From: Parasponia andersonii
Taxonomy: Eukaryota > Streptophyta > Magnoliopsida > Rosales > Cannabaceae
Assembly: GCA_002914805.1 (NCBI GenBank)
Contig: JXTB01000192.1
Span: 2,343-66,342, forward strand
Direction: 5' to 3'
Length of the DNA: 64,000 bases
Made by a program: the position numbers and the translations under genes. Of this stretch, positions 9,398-21,640 are shown in pieces. A model generated the notes under the pieces. It saw only the letters and a program-made list of their open reading frames with translations. It was not told the DNA's origin and did not search any database. Position 1 is the stretch's first letter. Every line of letters starts with the position of its first letter.

Positions 9398-12300
9398 TTA
9401 AGCTTTTCGTATATGGACGTGACCACCTTGGTCTTCTTCTCTGTGAATTCTGATCTCATCAACGTAGGATTTGCTTCGTAGTTCACGTGCAAAATAACCC
9501 CGGAAGAAATCCGCGACGCGAATTCTTTTAAACAACGCAGGTGTCTTTGGTGTTACAAGGCTTGGTGTAGGACCCAAATCACTGTCCAAGCTTGGACCAT
9601 AAAATGTGGCTATGGAAAGCCTCTCTTTTGCTGCGTTAACTGTCGCACGATGCTCAATGCTATGATAAATACCATTTGTCATAATCTGCAAAATCATTCA
9701 GAGAACTGGACAATGTCATATGTAGAGTATGGGACCAAATTTTGAGCAAATTTGATTTTATGTCTTAAAATTTCCAAAAAAAAAAAAAAAGGAAAAATCC
9801 CAAATTATCTAAGTTTTTGAAAAATCTCAGATTTATTTTAAAACATTATCACTTTTGAAAGTTATATATAAAAATATCACTTTTTACCACTTGAGGTTTT
9901 AGTATTAAAGAGAAAAGTAGTATTTTATAAATAAGTTATAGAAGTGGTATTTTCAAAATAAACCTTTAGAACACTTAGTTTTCTAAATAAATTCAAAATT
10001 TTTCCAAAAAAAAATCTTCTAATAAAATGACCGAATTTTAAACTTATTTTAAGTAAATTTTAAATTTTCAAATATTATAGTAAACTGAATAGTATATTTG
10101 TGCATATAGCACTAGTAAAATATTATATACCTCGTACAAATGTTTAAATACTACGTTCATAAATTAGAATTAATATATAAGTATATATACTAAGTGTAAA
10201 ATTACATATACCTAATCATTTAACTATAAAAAGAGATAAAATGATATTTATTAAAAAAAATGTAAAAAAAGAGGACACTCATTATAAATTCTGAAAAAAA
10301 ATAGAGAGATCCATTCAGATTTCTTTTAAAAAAAAAAAAGGAAAACAAGAGAGAGACGTATTCAGATTTTTATTTTTTTTTAAATTTTTGGACTTTATGC
10401 CCGTATTTTTGGCCTAAAAAGAAGCTCATATTTTTTGTTGCTCATAGAAAATTGTCACGTTTATCCTTAGCATTTAAAGCACTTAAAAGTGTAGAAATCT
10501 TTAACTCAAGGTCCTTTCTTAAGGCAATTGTAGAAAGACCAATGTTTGGTTTTAGGCCACAATGGTATAATATTATGGCCAATACCCATTTTGACAAAAG
10601 CATAGTTTTCACTAAAATTTTAATTACCTCTAACATGTCTCCAATGTTGACAATGAAAGCACTGGGAAGAGGTTTAATGGGAATCCAAATTCCATCCTTT
10701 TTTATTTGGAGACCTTCCATTTCATTGATTTGGAGAAGGATGGTGAGGCCTACGCCGTCTGAGTGAGGGTTCAGGCCGATCACGAGTTCGGGTTGTGGAC
10801 ATGGCGGGTAGTAGTTTATCCTCATTGCCTGCCACCCTTCTCCTAAAAACTCGCTCATGTCTTTGGGTTCCATACCTAGAGCTTTTCCCATGAAGTCAAG
10901 TATTTTCTTGGCGATGTTTTCTAGCTCCTTTGAGTAAGCTTCTATAGTTTCCCTGCCACAAAAGAAAGATGGATAGGTCACCTCTTAAAAAATATGTTTG
11001 AAAATGCATATGTTTTGAATTGAAAGGGTCAATATGGTACTCATACTATCAATCGAAGCCATAAGCAACCAACATCAAATTCATCTACCAAAATTTTGTT
11101 TCATCTTCGAAGGCTTTTTTTTTTTTTTTTTTTAATGGAATGGGTGATGGTGATTTTTCGAACAAAATATTGAGATTATTTTAAACTTTTATTTGAAGGA
11201 AAAAAAAAAAACAAGAAAACCAAACAATATATCGCAATTTCAAAAAATTTACAAGTATACTACTCAGAAGTTGTCAAGTACAAGCACTGCTTCAAAAACT
11301 AAAATACTTCTATTCATTTGATTCTAGCTGGATTATTAATCTGTAAGTGAATAGTCAAGAGAATATAAATAAGGAAAGTGTTTTTCTTTCCTATTTATTA
11401 TGTGTTTACTCACACGCTTAGGAAATACGTTTGGGCGAATCTTTCACTTCATTGATTATTTAAGTTAGGAGCTCAAATTTTTATTCATTCTCATTTCTTT
11501 TTAATTCTCTAATACTTTTTGAATCTTTTCTATACAAATTAGTCCTAATTTTGTACACTAATCAGTTCTTAAAAACTACGTGAAATGTTGCTTAAGAAAA
11601 TCCTCATCATTCTTTTTATTTCTAAAAATAAAAAAATCAAAATTTTACCAAACAAGTCATACGAATTCCAAATATAGCTAACTCAATTATTTTAAAAGTG
11701 GAGACGAACTGAAACATGTTTTTTCTTTGGGAAAAAAAAAAACAGAGACTTTTATTCAATGTGAATTTTGTCCTGTATTTTGATATTTTGCAATCTTAAA
11801 TAAATGTTTTTTTTGGTCCCAAATGACGGAAATCTTGATTGGAATCCAGTATTTTGTCCTAATGCGAAATAAGAGATAAGGAGCAGAAATCATGTTGATT
11901 AGGGACCTGAAAGGGAGGGAGAAATTGGGAATTAAGTGAGGTTTCCTCAAATGTCTTGGCAATGTGACCATGTAGAACATGTCTGCCCAGTCAAGCTTCT
12001 GCTCTTCAGAAACGACAAAAGCCTGCCCCAAACCCTCCAAATCCCCTTCTTGTTGCCCAAACTTGATTTTCTCTTCCATTGGGAGCTTGAAAAATTCTTG
12101 AATCCCTGATTTCACATTCTCCACAAGTAAAGGGCTCACTCCATGATCCACCAACTACAACAAATAATCAATTTAACCAGAGATCACAAAGTCACAAAAA
12201 ATATATGTAACATTAGGCATGGACCCAAAAATTAAATTATGAGAGATATTATTGTGCATAAGTATATACTAATATAAAGTATGTGTACTTGGAAAAAACC

Positions 12301-12555
12301 CCATTCTTTAGCAGCAAAGTGAAGCTTTTGGAGCTCTGATTCCATGACCAACTTTTCTGATGAAAGCAAGTTATTCAAGTTGATAACTGGGAGCTGGGGT
12401 AAAGAATTGGGGTCGAATATTTTGAAAGGAGGATCTTGATCAGGACGTAGGTATCTTTGTGGGACTGTGTCAATGGAGGTCTCTTTTGCTAGCTCCTGAA
12501 CAAAAGGCACTGGAATTGAGGCCCCAAGTTTTGTTAGTGATGATGTTGGTTCCAT
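9398..12555 (-). CDS. SRG1-like 2-oxoglutarate/Fe(II)-dependent dioxygenase, 4 exons, intact
   Basis: Cytosolic, non-haem iron oxygenase of the plant DOXC class, which uses 2-oxoglutarate and O2 to oxidise small molecules; the substrate cannot be read from sequence. Exons (minus strand): 12289-12555, 11907-12154, 10628-10952, 9398-9685, each bordered by GT/AG, with frames adding to 375 residues and no stop. The N-terminal DIOX_N part includes LPVINLNNL and EWGFFQ joined to LVDHGVS across intron 1. The catalytic part shows [19 protein letters not shown] with H235 and D237, then IEHRATVN with H292 as third iron ligand and RLS (R302, S304) for 2-oxoglutarate. The family is usually 350-370 residues. 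The start at 12555 was chosen because [13 protein letters not shown] matches family N-termini and lies in a CCATGG context; the frame extends 12 codons upstream without an ATG. Introns of 134, 954 and 942 bp are AT-rich. A decayed paralog lies at 47145-49125. Confidence 0.9.
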
Positions 12556-12580
12556 GGCTGCTCTAATGGCTAGACCCAAA

Positions 12581-12590
12581 CTTTTATACA
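12581..12590 (-). promoter_or_regulatory. TATA-like box upstream of the dioxygenase gene
   Basis: The minus strand reads TGTATAAAAG only about 26 bases before the chosen ATG. If used, transcription would begin at about the start codon, so the real promoter may lie further upstream. Weak call. Confidence 0.3.
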
Positions 12591-12819
12591 AATCAGATTG
12601 ATAACTGAATCTCCCTTTGTCCCTAAATTAATTCTAGATGGGCATATATATGGGAAAACCCAAGAAATGAAAGAAATAGACAAACTGAACTTATTTTGCA
12701 AGTCACATCAGGTGTACAGATATTTTTGTAACACAAACCGATGTATTATAGGGATCTCACTAAACCAGATATTATTGTTATAAAGTGAGACTAATTCACG
12801 ACTTGTACAGCAACCACTT

Positions 12820-13540
12820 ATTTAAATAATTTTTTGTTTTTTAATAAAAAAAATAGAAATGCTTTTCAAAAATATGTTTAGTAAAACTTTTTTTGTTTTT
12901 TTTTTTTAATTTGACAATAAAATTTTTAAAATTTTAAAAACAAAAATTTCTTATTTTTAAAATTGTTTTAAACAATTTTTTAAAAATACTAATATCAAAA
13001 TTCAAACATATCTAAACTCACGTCACTATTTCTCTTAACACTTTCTCTTCCATCACTATTTCTCTTGTCGTTATCTCTCTAGCCTCATGTAAAAATGGTA
13101 TTTTTTTAAATATTTTAAAATTTGTATTTTATAATAAAAATTTAAAATTAGTATTTTTCAAAATATAATTGTAAAGTTTGGTATTTTTTTTCCAAAAATT
13201 CCCCAAAATATTTTGAAAAATATCACTTTTTAAATTTTTATTTTAAAAAATACTACTTATGAAATTTATTTAGATAAATACCAATTTCTCTCTCCTATTT
13301 TCTCTTTCCTTTTTCCTTTATTACTCCTCCTTTTGATTCTCACTTTCAAAAGTAAAAAATACTAGTTACCAAATATGTATTTATTTTTTTATTTTAGAAA
13401 ACAAAAAATACAACATTGGCATTAAACATATTTTTTGTTTTTGAAATGAAAAAAACAAATTTTTTAAAAAAATACTTTCATTTTTGTGTTTAAAAAAACA
13501 AAAAATAAAAATATTACCAACAACACCATAATAGTACTAT
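12820..13540. mobile_element. Candidate MITE-like AT-rich element
   Basis: The right end, reversed, reads GGTGTTGTTGGTAATATTTT followed by TTTTGTTTTT and AAACACAAAAATGAAAG. This resembles ends of plant hAT-type MITEs, and the left end near 12825 carries TTTTTTGTTTTTTAAT and AAAAATAGAAATG in the inverse arrangement. Low complexity makes the inverted match hard to judge. Confidence 0.3.
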
Positions 13541-14129
13541 TTTCAATTTTGGAACAGATATTAATGTTCATAGTAGTATTTGTAAGAGGATTGCTTCAAT
13601 TAGAACTCTTTATTCTTATAAGTTCTACGTGATTCCCGATATAGACCCATAAAAATAAGATTAATATTATTGAACACTTTGAGGTGTTAAACATCACATT
13701 AGATGTTAATTTTCGTTAGAAGAGTAAATTATTATATTAGGTTTCACACTAAGTCCTATCTAAAAGTGTCATTCTATTTTCTAGCACCATGTGGTACTTG
13801 ACAATCATACGGTACTTGATAGATGGAACAAAGAATATAATTCAAAGGTGGCAAAAATCAAGCCTAACTTTAGAATAGGAGAAAGGGACAAATGCTACAT
13901 TTGAATGAGTCAAAGACTAATTTTAAAAAGAAAAAATTGTTACATATTATTTATAAGAAAAATAAAATTCATGGAACAATTGTTCCCATTAAGCCTCGTA
14001 TAACTCCGCGCCTCTGCTTGACACCTTAAGTTACCTCCTATCATTACTCTTAATTACCTCAGTAACATTACTCTTAAAAGTAATAGGCTATAATACAACA
14101 TTTGTCAAACATGGGACTTTTATTTTTTA
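13541..14129. other. Spacer
   Basis: No gene recognised. It contains GTGGTACTTGACAATCATACGGTACTTGA, a short tandem of GGTACTTGA-like words near 13791-13817. Confidence 0.35.
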
Positions 14130-15310
14130 TTTGTATTTTTATTTTTTCCCTTCAAGTAGCACACATGCAAATGCTGCTAGTAGCGCTCAAACGACCATAA
14201 AAGGCGATGTGTCCGGGATTTCTTTTGCTATATGCTACTTTATATATTGTCATTGTTGGATCGGTTTTCACCAGCTGTCTACATGTCTCTGAACTGCTGA
14301 TATTATATTCTCCAACTGTCCACGTATCCTTGCTATCCCAAAGAGTTTTTGATTTCAGGCAGGGTCGGAGAGGCGGGGGAGACCACCTGTAAAGACTCTC
14401 CGATGCAGTTGTTTATCTTTGATTCAAGGTAGCAAAGATTTAGTTTTTCTTTGTATGAGTATATCTTTATCTTTTACTCATAAACTCTTAAATATTTCTT
14501 TTTGTATACGTATATGCCTCTCTTTTCGGGGACGCATGGCTCGTATATATAGTCCTGGAACTGTGAACCTCATGGTTCTCAATCCTAGAACCGAGTACCT
14601 TTTCTCATCAGGACTTACTTCAAAGATCACGGGCTGAGATTACCGTGATTCTTTCTGCATCGTCGCGGCCTAGTTTCCGCCGTCTCCTATGGCTCGAGCC
14701 TGTCAGGGGCGAGACTTTGACAAACCGCCGTTATATCAGGACGGTTTACCCAATGTGCACACCTACTTAGGATCGTATTAAATGCTCTGTCTGGGTCTGG
14801 AGCTGTGAGTTGCTCCCACTGTGCTCTGGTAGAAGACCCTTGAGACTCCCGACCCTCAGCTGTCGAGATAAGAATCGGACTGGGCCGAGTCCATCCAGAG
14901 TCTGGGATGGGCTCGGCTCTAACCTCGGATAGCCTATAGGCCTATGCGGTACCACTTGCGACTCGTGTGGCCTTTAATTGGTCACTCTGGACACGTATCG
15001 GACGATGTGTCCCGTTTATGATCTGTTTTGCCACTTAATCGTCTACGTGGGGTATAATTTAGGAATGAGTCCCACAGTCATATATAATAAACCTTGAACC
15101 TAAAAAGCGGTTCCTACACTATTTTCTTTATTTTTTATTTATTTCTTTTCCTAAGAGTATACAATTCCGGATTTCCTTTCTTTCTTTTGAAGACAGGTAT
15201 CCTCTCTCCTTGTTTTTTTCCCCCTACTTTAATCTTGATATACATATGTCGTTTTCTTTCTCTTAATATTGGAACACGTTCAGTCAAGATAAACACATCA
15301 CTGGAGTAAT
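14130..15310. mobile_element. GC-richer island, probable solo LTR of unplaced family
   Basis: Base composition changes sharply from the AT-rich flanks. The segment includes GGTCGGAGAGGCGGGGGAG, ACCACCTGTAAAGACTCTCC, GATGCAG, a TATATATAG box near 14550, GGACACGTATCGGACG-type words and a terminal CATATATAATAAACC. The ACCACCTGTAAAGACTCTCC-type sentence is familiar from LTRs of plant retrotransposons. Short frames inside (14207-14392, 14419-14637, minus 14767-14955) have no protein motifs. Ends and target duplication were not found, so this stays a candidate. Confidence 0.4.
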
Positions 15311-17545
15311 TTTTATTTTTATTTTATATTCTCTTAAAAGTCTTTTTTTTTTTTTTCCTTTTTTGTTTCCAATTTTTATCTTTATCCTCACTCTTCATGT
15401 GTGAGTGGTTAGCCTTGTGCCAATTATACGATGTTTGTACGTGACAGCTAGGTGGGGGATTAAGTAATTAAGCGTTTGTGTCCAATTTAAAATTGTATGC
15501 ACTTGAATCAATTTGATTCACTTCAGGATTCTTGGCGTGAAGACCATTGATCAAAACACACAAACTTACCAAATCTTAATCCTAATTCAACACACAATTG
15601 CTCACCACTGGATATTTCTTAGACAAACTTTTTGGAATTTTAACTTGTTAAGTTTTTGAATTTGCCGCAATGATGCATAACCTCTCACTACTTTGTTGTA
15701 GATGACTTTTAACTCTAATCCAAATAAAAATTGGATATCAGTTAGGATTATGAGATAGTTTCTATATTAATCCCAGGATAGTTGGATATTACTAGGGGTA
15801 TAGGATATTAGCATGTTGCCAAGTAATTGTAAATATTATTATGGATAACTACGTTTTTATATTTTTTTGTTTTGAATGTCTATTCAATTTATATTTTGTA
15901 TGTTAGTTATCATCCACATTAATTTTCAAAAAATTTATAATAAATTTATACCGATCTCTATGACTCAAACACTAATTTTGATCATTAAATTTAACAAAAT
16001 ACCATTTAAATTTTAAACATATTTATTTAAAAATAAATCAAATATAAAATTTATTAAAATTAATGAATATTAAAAACAATAACAGGATTTTGTATATTGT
16101 ATTTTTGTAATTTAATTTTTAATTATTTATTATTTAGATATTAACTTAATTAGTTTAAATTTAAATTATTTTTTAAAAGGATACTTTATAGTATAATAGG
16201 ATATTTTGGTAAACAAAATAATTACATAAGTGTTTGAGTGATAAATGGTACAAATTTGTTAAAATTTTTAAATCAATATTGATATATAATAAATAAAAAA
16301 AACTAAATTGTCACTAATTATTATCTCGATAATAAATTAATAACCATGATTAAATAATAAAATCTTTTAGTCCCAATTCGCACTAAATTAATATTTTTGC
16401 TATATGCATAAGATAGTAATTTTTTTGTAATTCCTTTTGGACTAATACATAAATTAATAATTAATTAAATACATAAAAAAAATAACATAGACATTCACAA
16501 CACTAGTGAGATTTTTTCTAGATAATTTCAATTTTCTTAATTCTATTATTTTTTAAAATGCATCTAAAGTAAAACTAATGACTATTTATCGTTATTATGT
16601 TCAATAGACCTGAAACATCTTAAAATATTATACTTTATAAAATATTAAATTTTTAAGCTACATTTATTATTTGTATATATACTTCTTAACTTTTTGATGC
16701 ATATTGAAAACTAACTTTTAAAATTTTATTTATATACAAATAATATATAATAACTTTTGTAATTTTATTTATATACAAATAATATATAATAACTTTTGTG
16801 TATATGCATGTTAACTTTTAGACTGATTTTTAGAATTTTATTTATATACAAATAATATATAATAATTTTTGTGTATATACATGTTAACTTTTAGACTTCT
16901 TTGTATGTACATATTAAATTTGATTGTATCTAATTTTTATTACCATAGGTTATACACATGTCTTTTAGGGGACAAAAATTATAAGTATTAAGTTCATACC
17001 ACTCTTTTAAATTAATAACTATTTATTTGTCAATAAATTAAAATAAATAATCTCTATAAAATAATAATAATTTCTCTTGGTTCCAACAATATTAATTTAT
17101 AGAAATTATAGTGTACTTTTACTTCTTTTTATTTTAATTGTCACTATATATGCTTTTTCTCGTAGAATCGTGATAAAATCAAGTTTGTGTTACGAAACAT
17201 TTTTCTATTTTAAATGAGATCAATTTGGAAAATAAGCTTACGTAGACGAAATTTTAGTGCAATTTTCTCCAAATCCTCGTGTTTTTCCCACAGAATTATT
17301 TTGAATTGATTGTACGTTCAGAGAGTTCATTTTATCTTTCCATGTAATTTTTAAAGCCAACGGTTGTATGTCTGATGGCTCTGGCTGTTTCAGAAGTTTT
17401 TCTTTTTTTTTGGGGGGGGTGGGGGGTGTTGAGAGGCCAAAAATTGGATTAGGAACCAAAAACCTTTAATCTAGCTGTCAGCTTTGGCCACAACCAAAGG
17501 TATTTCTTTTGGCTACCATCGACCATTATTAGCTAAAATAGAATT
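15311..17545. other. AT-rich spacer
   Basis: No gene recognised. Very AT-rich between 15900 and 17200, with a short tandem repeat at 16722-16885 annotated separately. A G-run (17411-17427) lies inside a non-convincing minus-strand frame. Confidence 0.4.
16722..16885. repeat. Three-copy tandem repeat of about 40 bp
   Basis: The word AATTTTATTTATATACAAAT followed by AATATATAATAA and TTTTGT begins at 16722, 16761 and 16834. The last two copies share a longer tail with TGTATAT and ATGTTAACTTTTAGACT. Confidence 0.8.
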
Positions 17546-17930
17546 TTGAATTGGGTCCCCTTCATAATTTTGGGCACTAGCTAACTACTTTTGATCACAA
17601 GTATCTCTTGTCCATAATTCAATAGATACTAGTCAAAAACAAATAGGAAAGTAAGTGGGATTGACCTAAATTAGCATTAAGCAAAAATACAAATTATAAA
17701 TTAACAAAAATCTCTATAATCTTATCCCACTTGAATTGGGTCCCATTCATAATTTTGGACACTAGCTAACTACTTTCCTATGATCACGAGTATCTCTTGT
17801 CCATAATTCAATAGATACTAGATAGTGGTCAAAAACAAATACGAAAGTAAGTGAGATTGATCTAAATTAGCGATTAAGTAAAAATACAAATTATAAATTG
17901 AGAAAAATCTCTATAGTCTTATCCCACTTA
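17546..17930 (+). repeat. Duplicated left border of the 690-bp array
   Basis: The segment from TTGAATTGGGTCCC through CACTAGCTAACTAC, TATCTCTTGTCCATAATTC, AATAGATACTAG and AAAAATCTCTATA occurs at 17546 and again at 17731, a period of 185 bp. It is a hybrid of non-array sequence and the beginning of the array monomer, so the array edge was itself duplicated. Confidence 0.65.
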
Positions 17931-18280
17931 TAAAATGGTCGTATAATATGAATTTGTTTTATTTCCCTATAATATATGAAAATTTATACTAACATTTCAA
18001 TTTAATAGGAGAAAAAAATAAATATTATATTTAATTTTTATTATAATCCAATGCAACATATTTAACTACAACTATCAGAAATCTAACAATTCATATTAAT
18101 TTCCATATTGATAAAGAAAAAATCTCTATTCTTGCTCCTTATATATATATATAGAAGTGTGTGTATATATACTAGCTCTTTTTAGAAGATGGAGCCGTGG
18201 CCTTTCTTTTATTGGTATTCCTTTTGTAAACTTATCTTACAATTATTATATAATTAACCTTTTATGTCGCTTTTGATAGG
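17791..18280 (+). repeat. Left-edge monomer of the 690-bp array, decayed
   Basis: Follows the monomer order (CATAATTCAATAGATACTAG, GATTAAG, CTTATCCCACTTATAA, AGGAGAAAAAAATAAA, TTCATATTAATTTCCATATT, TA-rich core, TTTTAGAAGATGGA, CTTTTGATAGG). It lacks two blocks that the other monomers have: the GTGGTCACCATCACC to GTGATAATATGC part and the AACTAATAAGTCATGA to AAGTTGG part. It is cut at its end by the Athila-like insertion; the next monomer resumes at 29105. Confidence 0.85.
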
Positions 18281-19636
18281 TGTCTACGCTCAAAATATAC
18301 TAGTGGCTATCGCAGTATAGATTAAGGTGTTGATCCCACAGAGAAGTAAATCAACAATAAAAGGTAACGAAAAATTAAAAAAAAATTGAAAATAAAAATT
18401 AACTTTGCAATAAATTAAAATAATCACGGAAATAAAAAATTAAAATACCAATATGGGAAAACAAGGCTTCAAGATTCACTTACTTGTTCGTCTAATTGTT
18501 ACCAATTTTGATTCCTATTTATCACTCAATTATATGTTTCACATCCCAAACACATAATTGGAAAATATAGCAACTACAAATATATATTAGTTTAATGTAT
18601 TCAATACGAGAAATTCTTCCAATTAACACCAAAAATAATCTATCTTATTAGTTATCTAAAATTGACAATATATCACAGAGACAATACTGCAATAAAAGAT
18701 CAACCAATAAAACAAATATAATTATAATTTAGTTTAAATTACCATATAAAGAAAGCATGACTAAATTTATATGAGAAATTAGAAAATATTATATTGAAAA
18801 TAAAAATATTGAAGAATTCAACAAACCAAATCTCTCAAGAATCAAAGATGGAAAACAGAAAAATTATACAACTAAAATCATATCTCTAGCCTTCTAGCAC
18901 CCTCTCTCTATGAAGAAGTAGAATTTTCTCCCTCAAAATTAATATTTTTTTTCCTTCTCGTATTCCGGCTATTTATGCTATTTATAACTGAGCTTAAAGT
19001 AGTACTGTGCAAGTTCCCAAGTTTATAAAGATGGCTTCGGATTGGCTGAAAGATGTGTAAAACTCGGACAATTCCCTCGGATTCTTTTTCTCTGTTCCTC
19101 TTTATTATTCACGTTTGCGGGACACAGGAACGGACACGCCTGGCGGCTGCTGACGCTCGCGGGACCCACATGTCTCCTGCTGCTCCACTTGCCTGCTCAG
19201 CCGCGTGTACTCCTGGTCATCCGCGTGTACTACACGCGCCCTCCTGATGCTTTAAGTCTCGATTGAACGGCTAAGATCGCATCTATCCTTCATTTTATAC
19301 TTGCAAGCCTGGGATGCTCCTTTTCTGATTTTTTCCCTTTTTTTCTTTTTTTTTTTCTTTTTCATTTAATCTAAATCAAAATAAAATTTAAACTAAATCA
19401 AAATAAAATAAACACATCATTATCTAGATAAATTAATTTCGAATTTAATTAAATAAAACAAATTATCTTAAACTAAATTAAATTAAATTAAATACCTAAA
19501 ATATAATTAAATTAAATAAAATTATATAAAAATCAAATTAACTATAAACAACCTAAATTGAACTAAAATTAACACAAAACACACAAAATTGATTAAGAAA
19601 AATAACATAAATAACTCTATTTTCGTAGAATTATCA
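18281..19636 (-). repeat. 3' LTR of the Athila-like element
   Basis: 1356 bp. The element end reads TGTCTACGCTC on the plus strand and the other end TTATCA. It contains a GC-richer block near 19110-19260 with a short duplication around CCGCGTGTACT. Two plus-strand frames there (19042-19266, 19053-19247) are chance frames. Confidence 0.92.
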
Positions 19637-21640
19637 TTACCTCAAACTTAAACTTTGCTAGTCTCTAGCAAAAGAAAAGAAAAACCTAAAAGAAAAATCT
19701 ATACACCTAAACATAACTTAGTTCAACTCTCGAAAATTTACGCCTAAAAAATTTCACATAATATATAACTTAAAGAAAAACTCTGAACACTGCAAATAGT
19801 TAAGAATTTCAATTTAAATGCCAATTTAACCTCACTTAAAATTCTTAAGTGCGTGTGTGAACAATTACATTTAATCTTTCGTAATCCAAATCAGTTTATA
19901 CAATCAAGTGACATATGTATGACAAATAAACTTCATAAGCCTATTTTTCATACCACCCTCCACTAACGTAGACCAATACTGCACCAAAAATTATTAGGAC
20001 TTTATTTAAGCGTGTAACATATAGCTAGGGTAAAGGTAGGATAATGGTCATTTTTATGGCTCAAATCACCTCAAGCACATATCTTATTCTCAGATCTTTA
20101 TAAAAATTCACCTCAAACACTTCATCGATACAACCCCCAAATTTATTTTCTAATTTCTTCTACACTCTACTTTTCCTTTATTTCTTTTTCTCTTTTCTTT
20201 CTGATTTTTTTTTTCTCATTTTTCGCAAACTTCTTTTTTTTTTTTTTTTTTGAATAGTTGAAATTATTTTTATTTTAAATAATGATTATTTTTACTTAAT
20301 AATTTTTTTAAAAAAGAAAAAATAATTGGTTTCAATTTTTTTAGCTTTATTATATGTTTTATGATTTTAAAGGGTAAAATTGTAAAATTCTAATTTTTGC
20401 TAAATGCATGGGGTCCGATTTTTTTATAGGAACATACAAATTGAAGGTTTAATTTAATATAAATAGAAAGGTCAAAGGTTTTTTCTTTTTTATTTGATAA
20501 AATACTAGAGATAGTCCCTTTTTTGATGTTATCTGTAGTAAAATAATAGAAAAAAATTGTGTCAAACCACACTTTTTGGGGAATGAGTAGACAATGAGCA
20601 GAAATAGAAATTTGTGCTCACTTTTTGGTGAAATGAGAAAGCAAGAGAGATGAATTATTTTAATCCAAATGAAGGANTTTTTTTTTTTTTTTTTTTTTGA
20701 AGTGCTATACCCCGAAACTTATTATTTTTATCATTTCTTTTTTTTTTTACAAGAGTATAATACTTTTTTTTTAGTCTCAAAAAGATATTTCAAAACACCG
20801 CCCTTCCTCCCATAATATTACATAACATAAAATACACTCAATAAAGAACACATGTACTATAAGGCAAAAGGTAAAATATAAGAAATCATTATAAGCTTTA
20901 GGCTAAAAATATGGGTAACAAAGAAAAGGAGAAAATTAGGCTCATAGGGGTAAACTAAGGATAATCAAGTGTCAAAAGTAGGCTTGAAAGGCTCAAATGA
21001 TCCAAAAAAGGTCTAAATCATATATCTAATACAGCTTAGTCTAGGATTTCGCCTCAAGTAATAATCAAACAGGTTCTAGAGTTTACTGATGAGATTTCAA
21101 AAATTCACTTAATCACATAAACTTTCTCTAAGCAAACAAAATAATTAAAATGCAACTGGATGCTCATAAATATTCAAGAATCATAAGCAAAAAATCAAAC
21201 TAACATAAGAATCAAGTACACAGACAAAAACAATATTCATCATTTTTCTAAGAACTTTAATCAGTAAAACCAAATCTAATCATCAACATTTGATCATCAA
21301 ACTGAGTCATAACTAAAAAAAACTTTTTTTTTTTTTCAATTTTACAAAATTTTTTTTCTTCGGAAAAATTTTGTACATGCATGAAAAATATATGCATAAA
21401 AAATGTGCATGCATATGCCACTATCCCAACCTAAATCAGACAATGTCCTTACTAGTATAAAATATAGAAAAGAAAAGAGCAAAGGATAGAGCACACCAGA
21501 GTGATGGAATTTCCACATGAAGTATGGACTTTATATGAATAGGCTAGAAAAGAGGATGAAAACAAAAATAAATAAATAACCTAAGAAAGAAAAATAAAAT
21601 ATAGTACAGAAAGATAAAACCTGATCAGTCATAGTAGACA
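19637..21640 (-). other. 3' non-coding region of the Athila-like element
   Basis: Between the end of integrase and the 3' LTR. It begins next to the LTR with a purine-rich strand (reverse complement AAGTTTGAGGTAA), the likely polypurine tract. Long poly-T runs near 20230-20252 and 20678-20698, and a single undetermined base (n) at 20677. Athila elements may carry an env-like ORF here, but I can read none. Confidence 0.6.

Noticed and set aside
10452-10766. Plus-strand 104-codon frame
   Set aside because: Shadow of dioxygenase exon 3 on the minus strand.
17238-17459. Minus-strand 73-codon frame with a Pro/Lys stretch
   Set aside because: The Pro/Lys part comes from a G/T homopolymer run, and nothing resembles a protein family.
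19042-19266. Two overlapping plus-strand frames
   Set aside because: Inside the 3' LTR of the Athila-like element; the equivalent place in the other LTR does not keep the frame.
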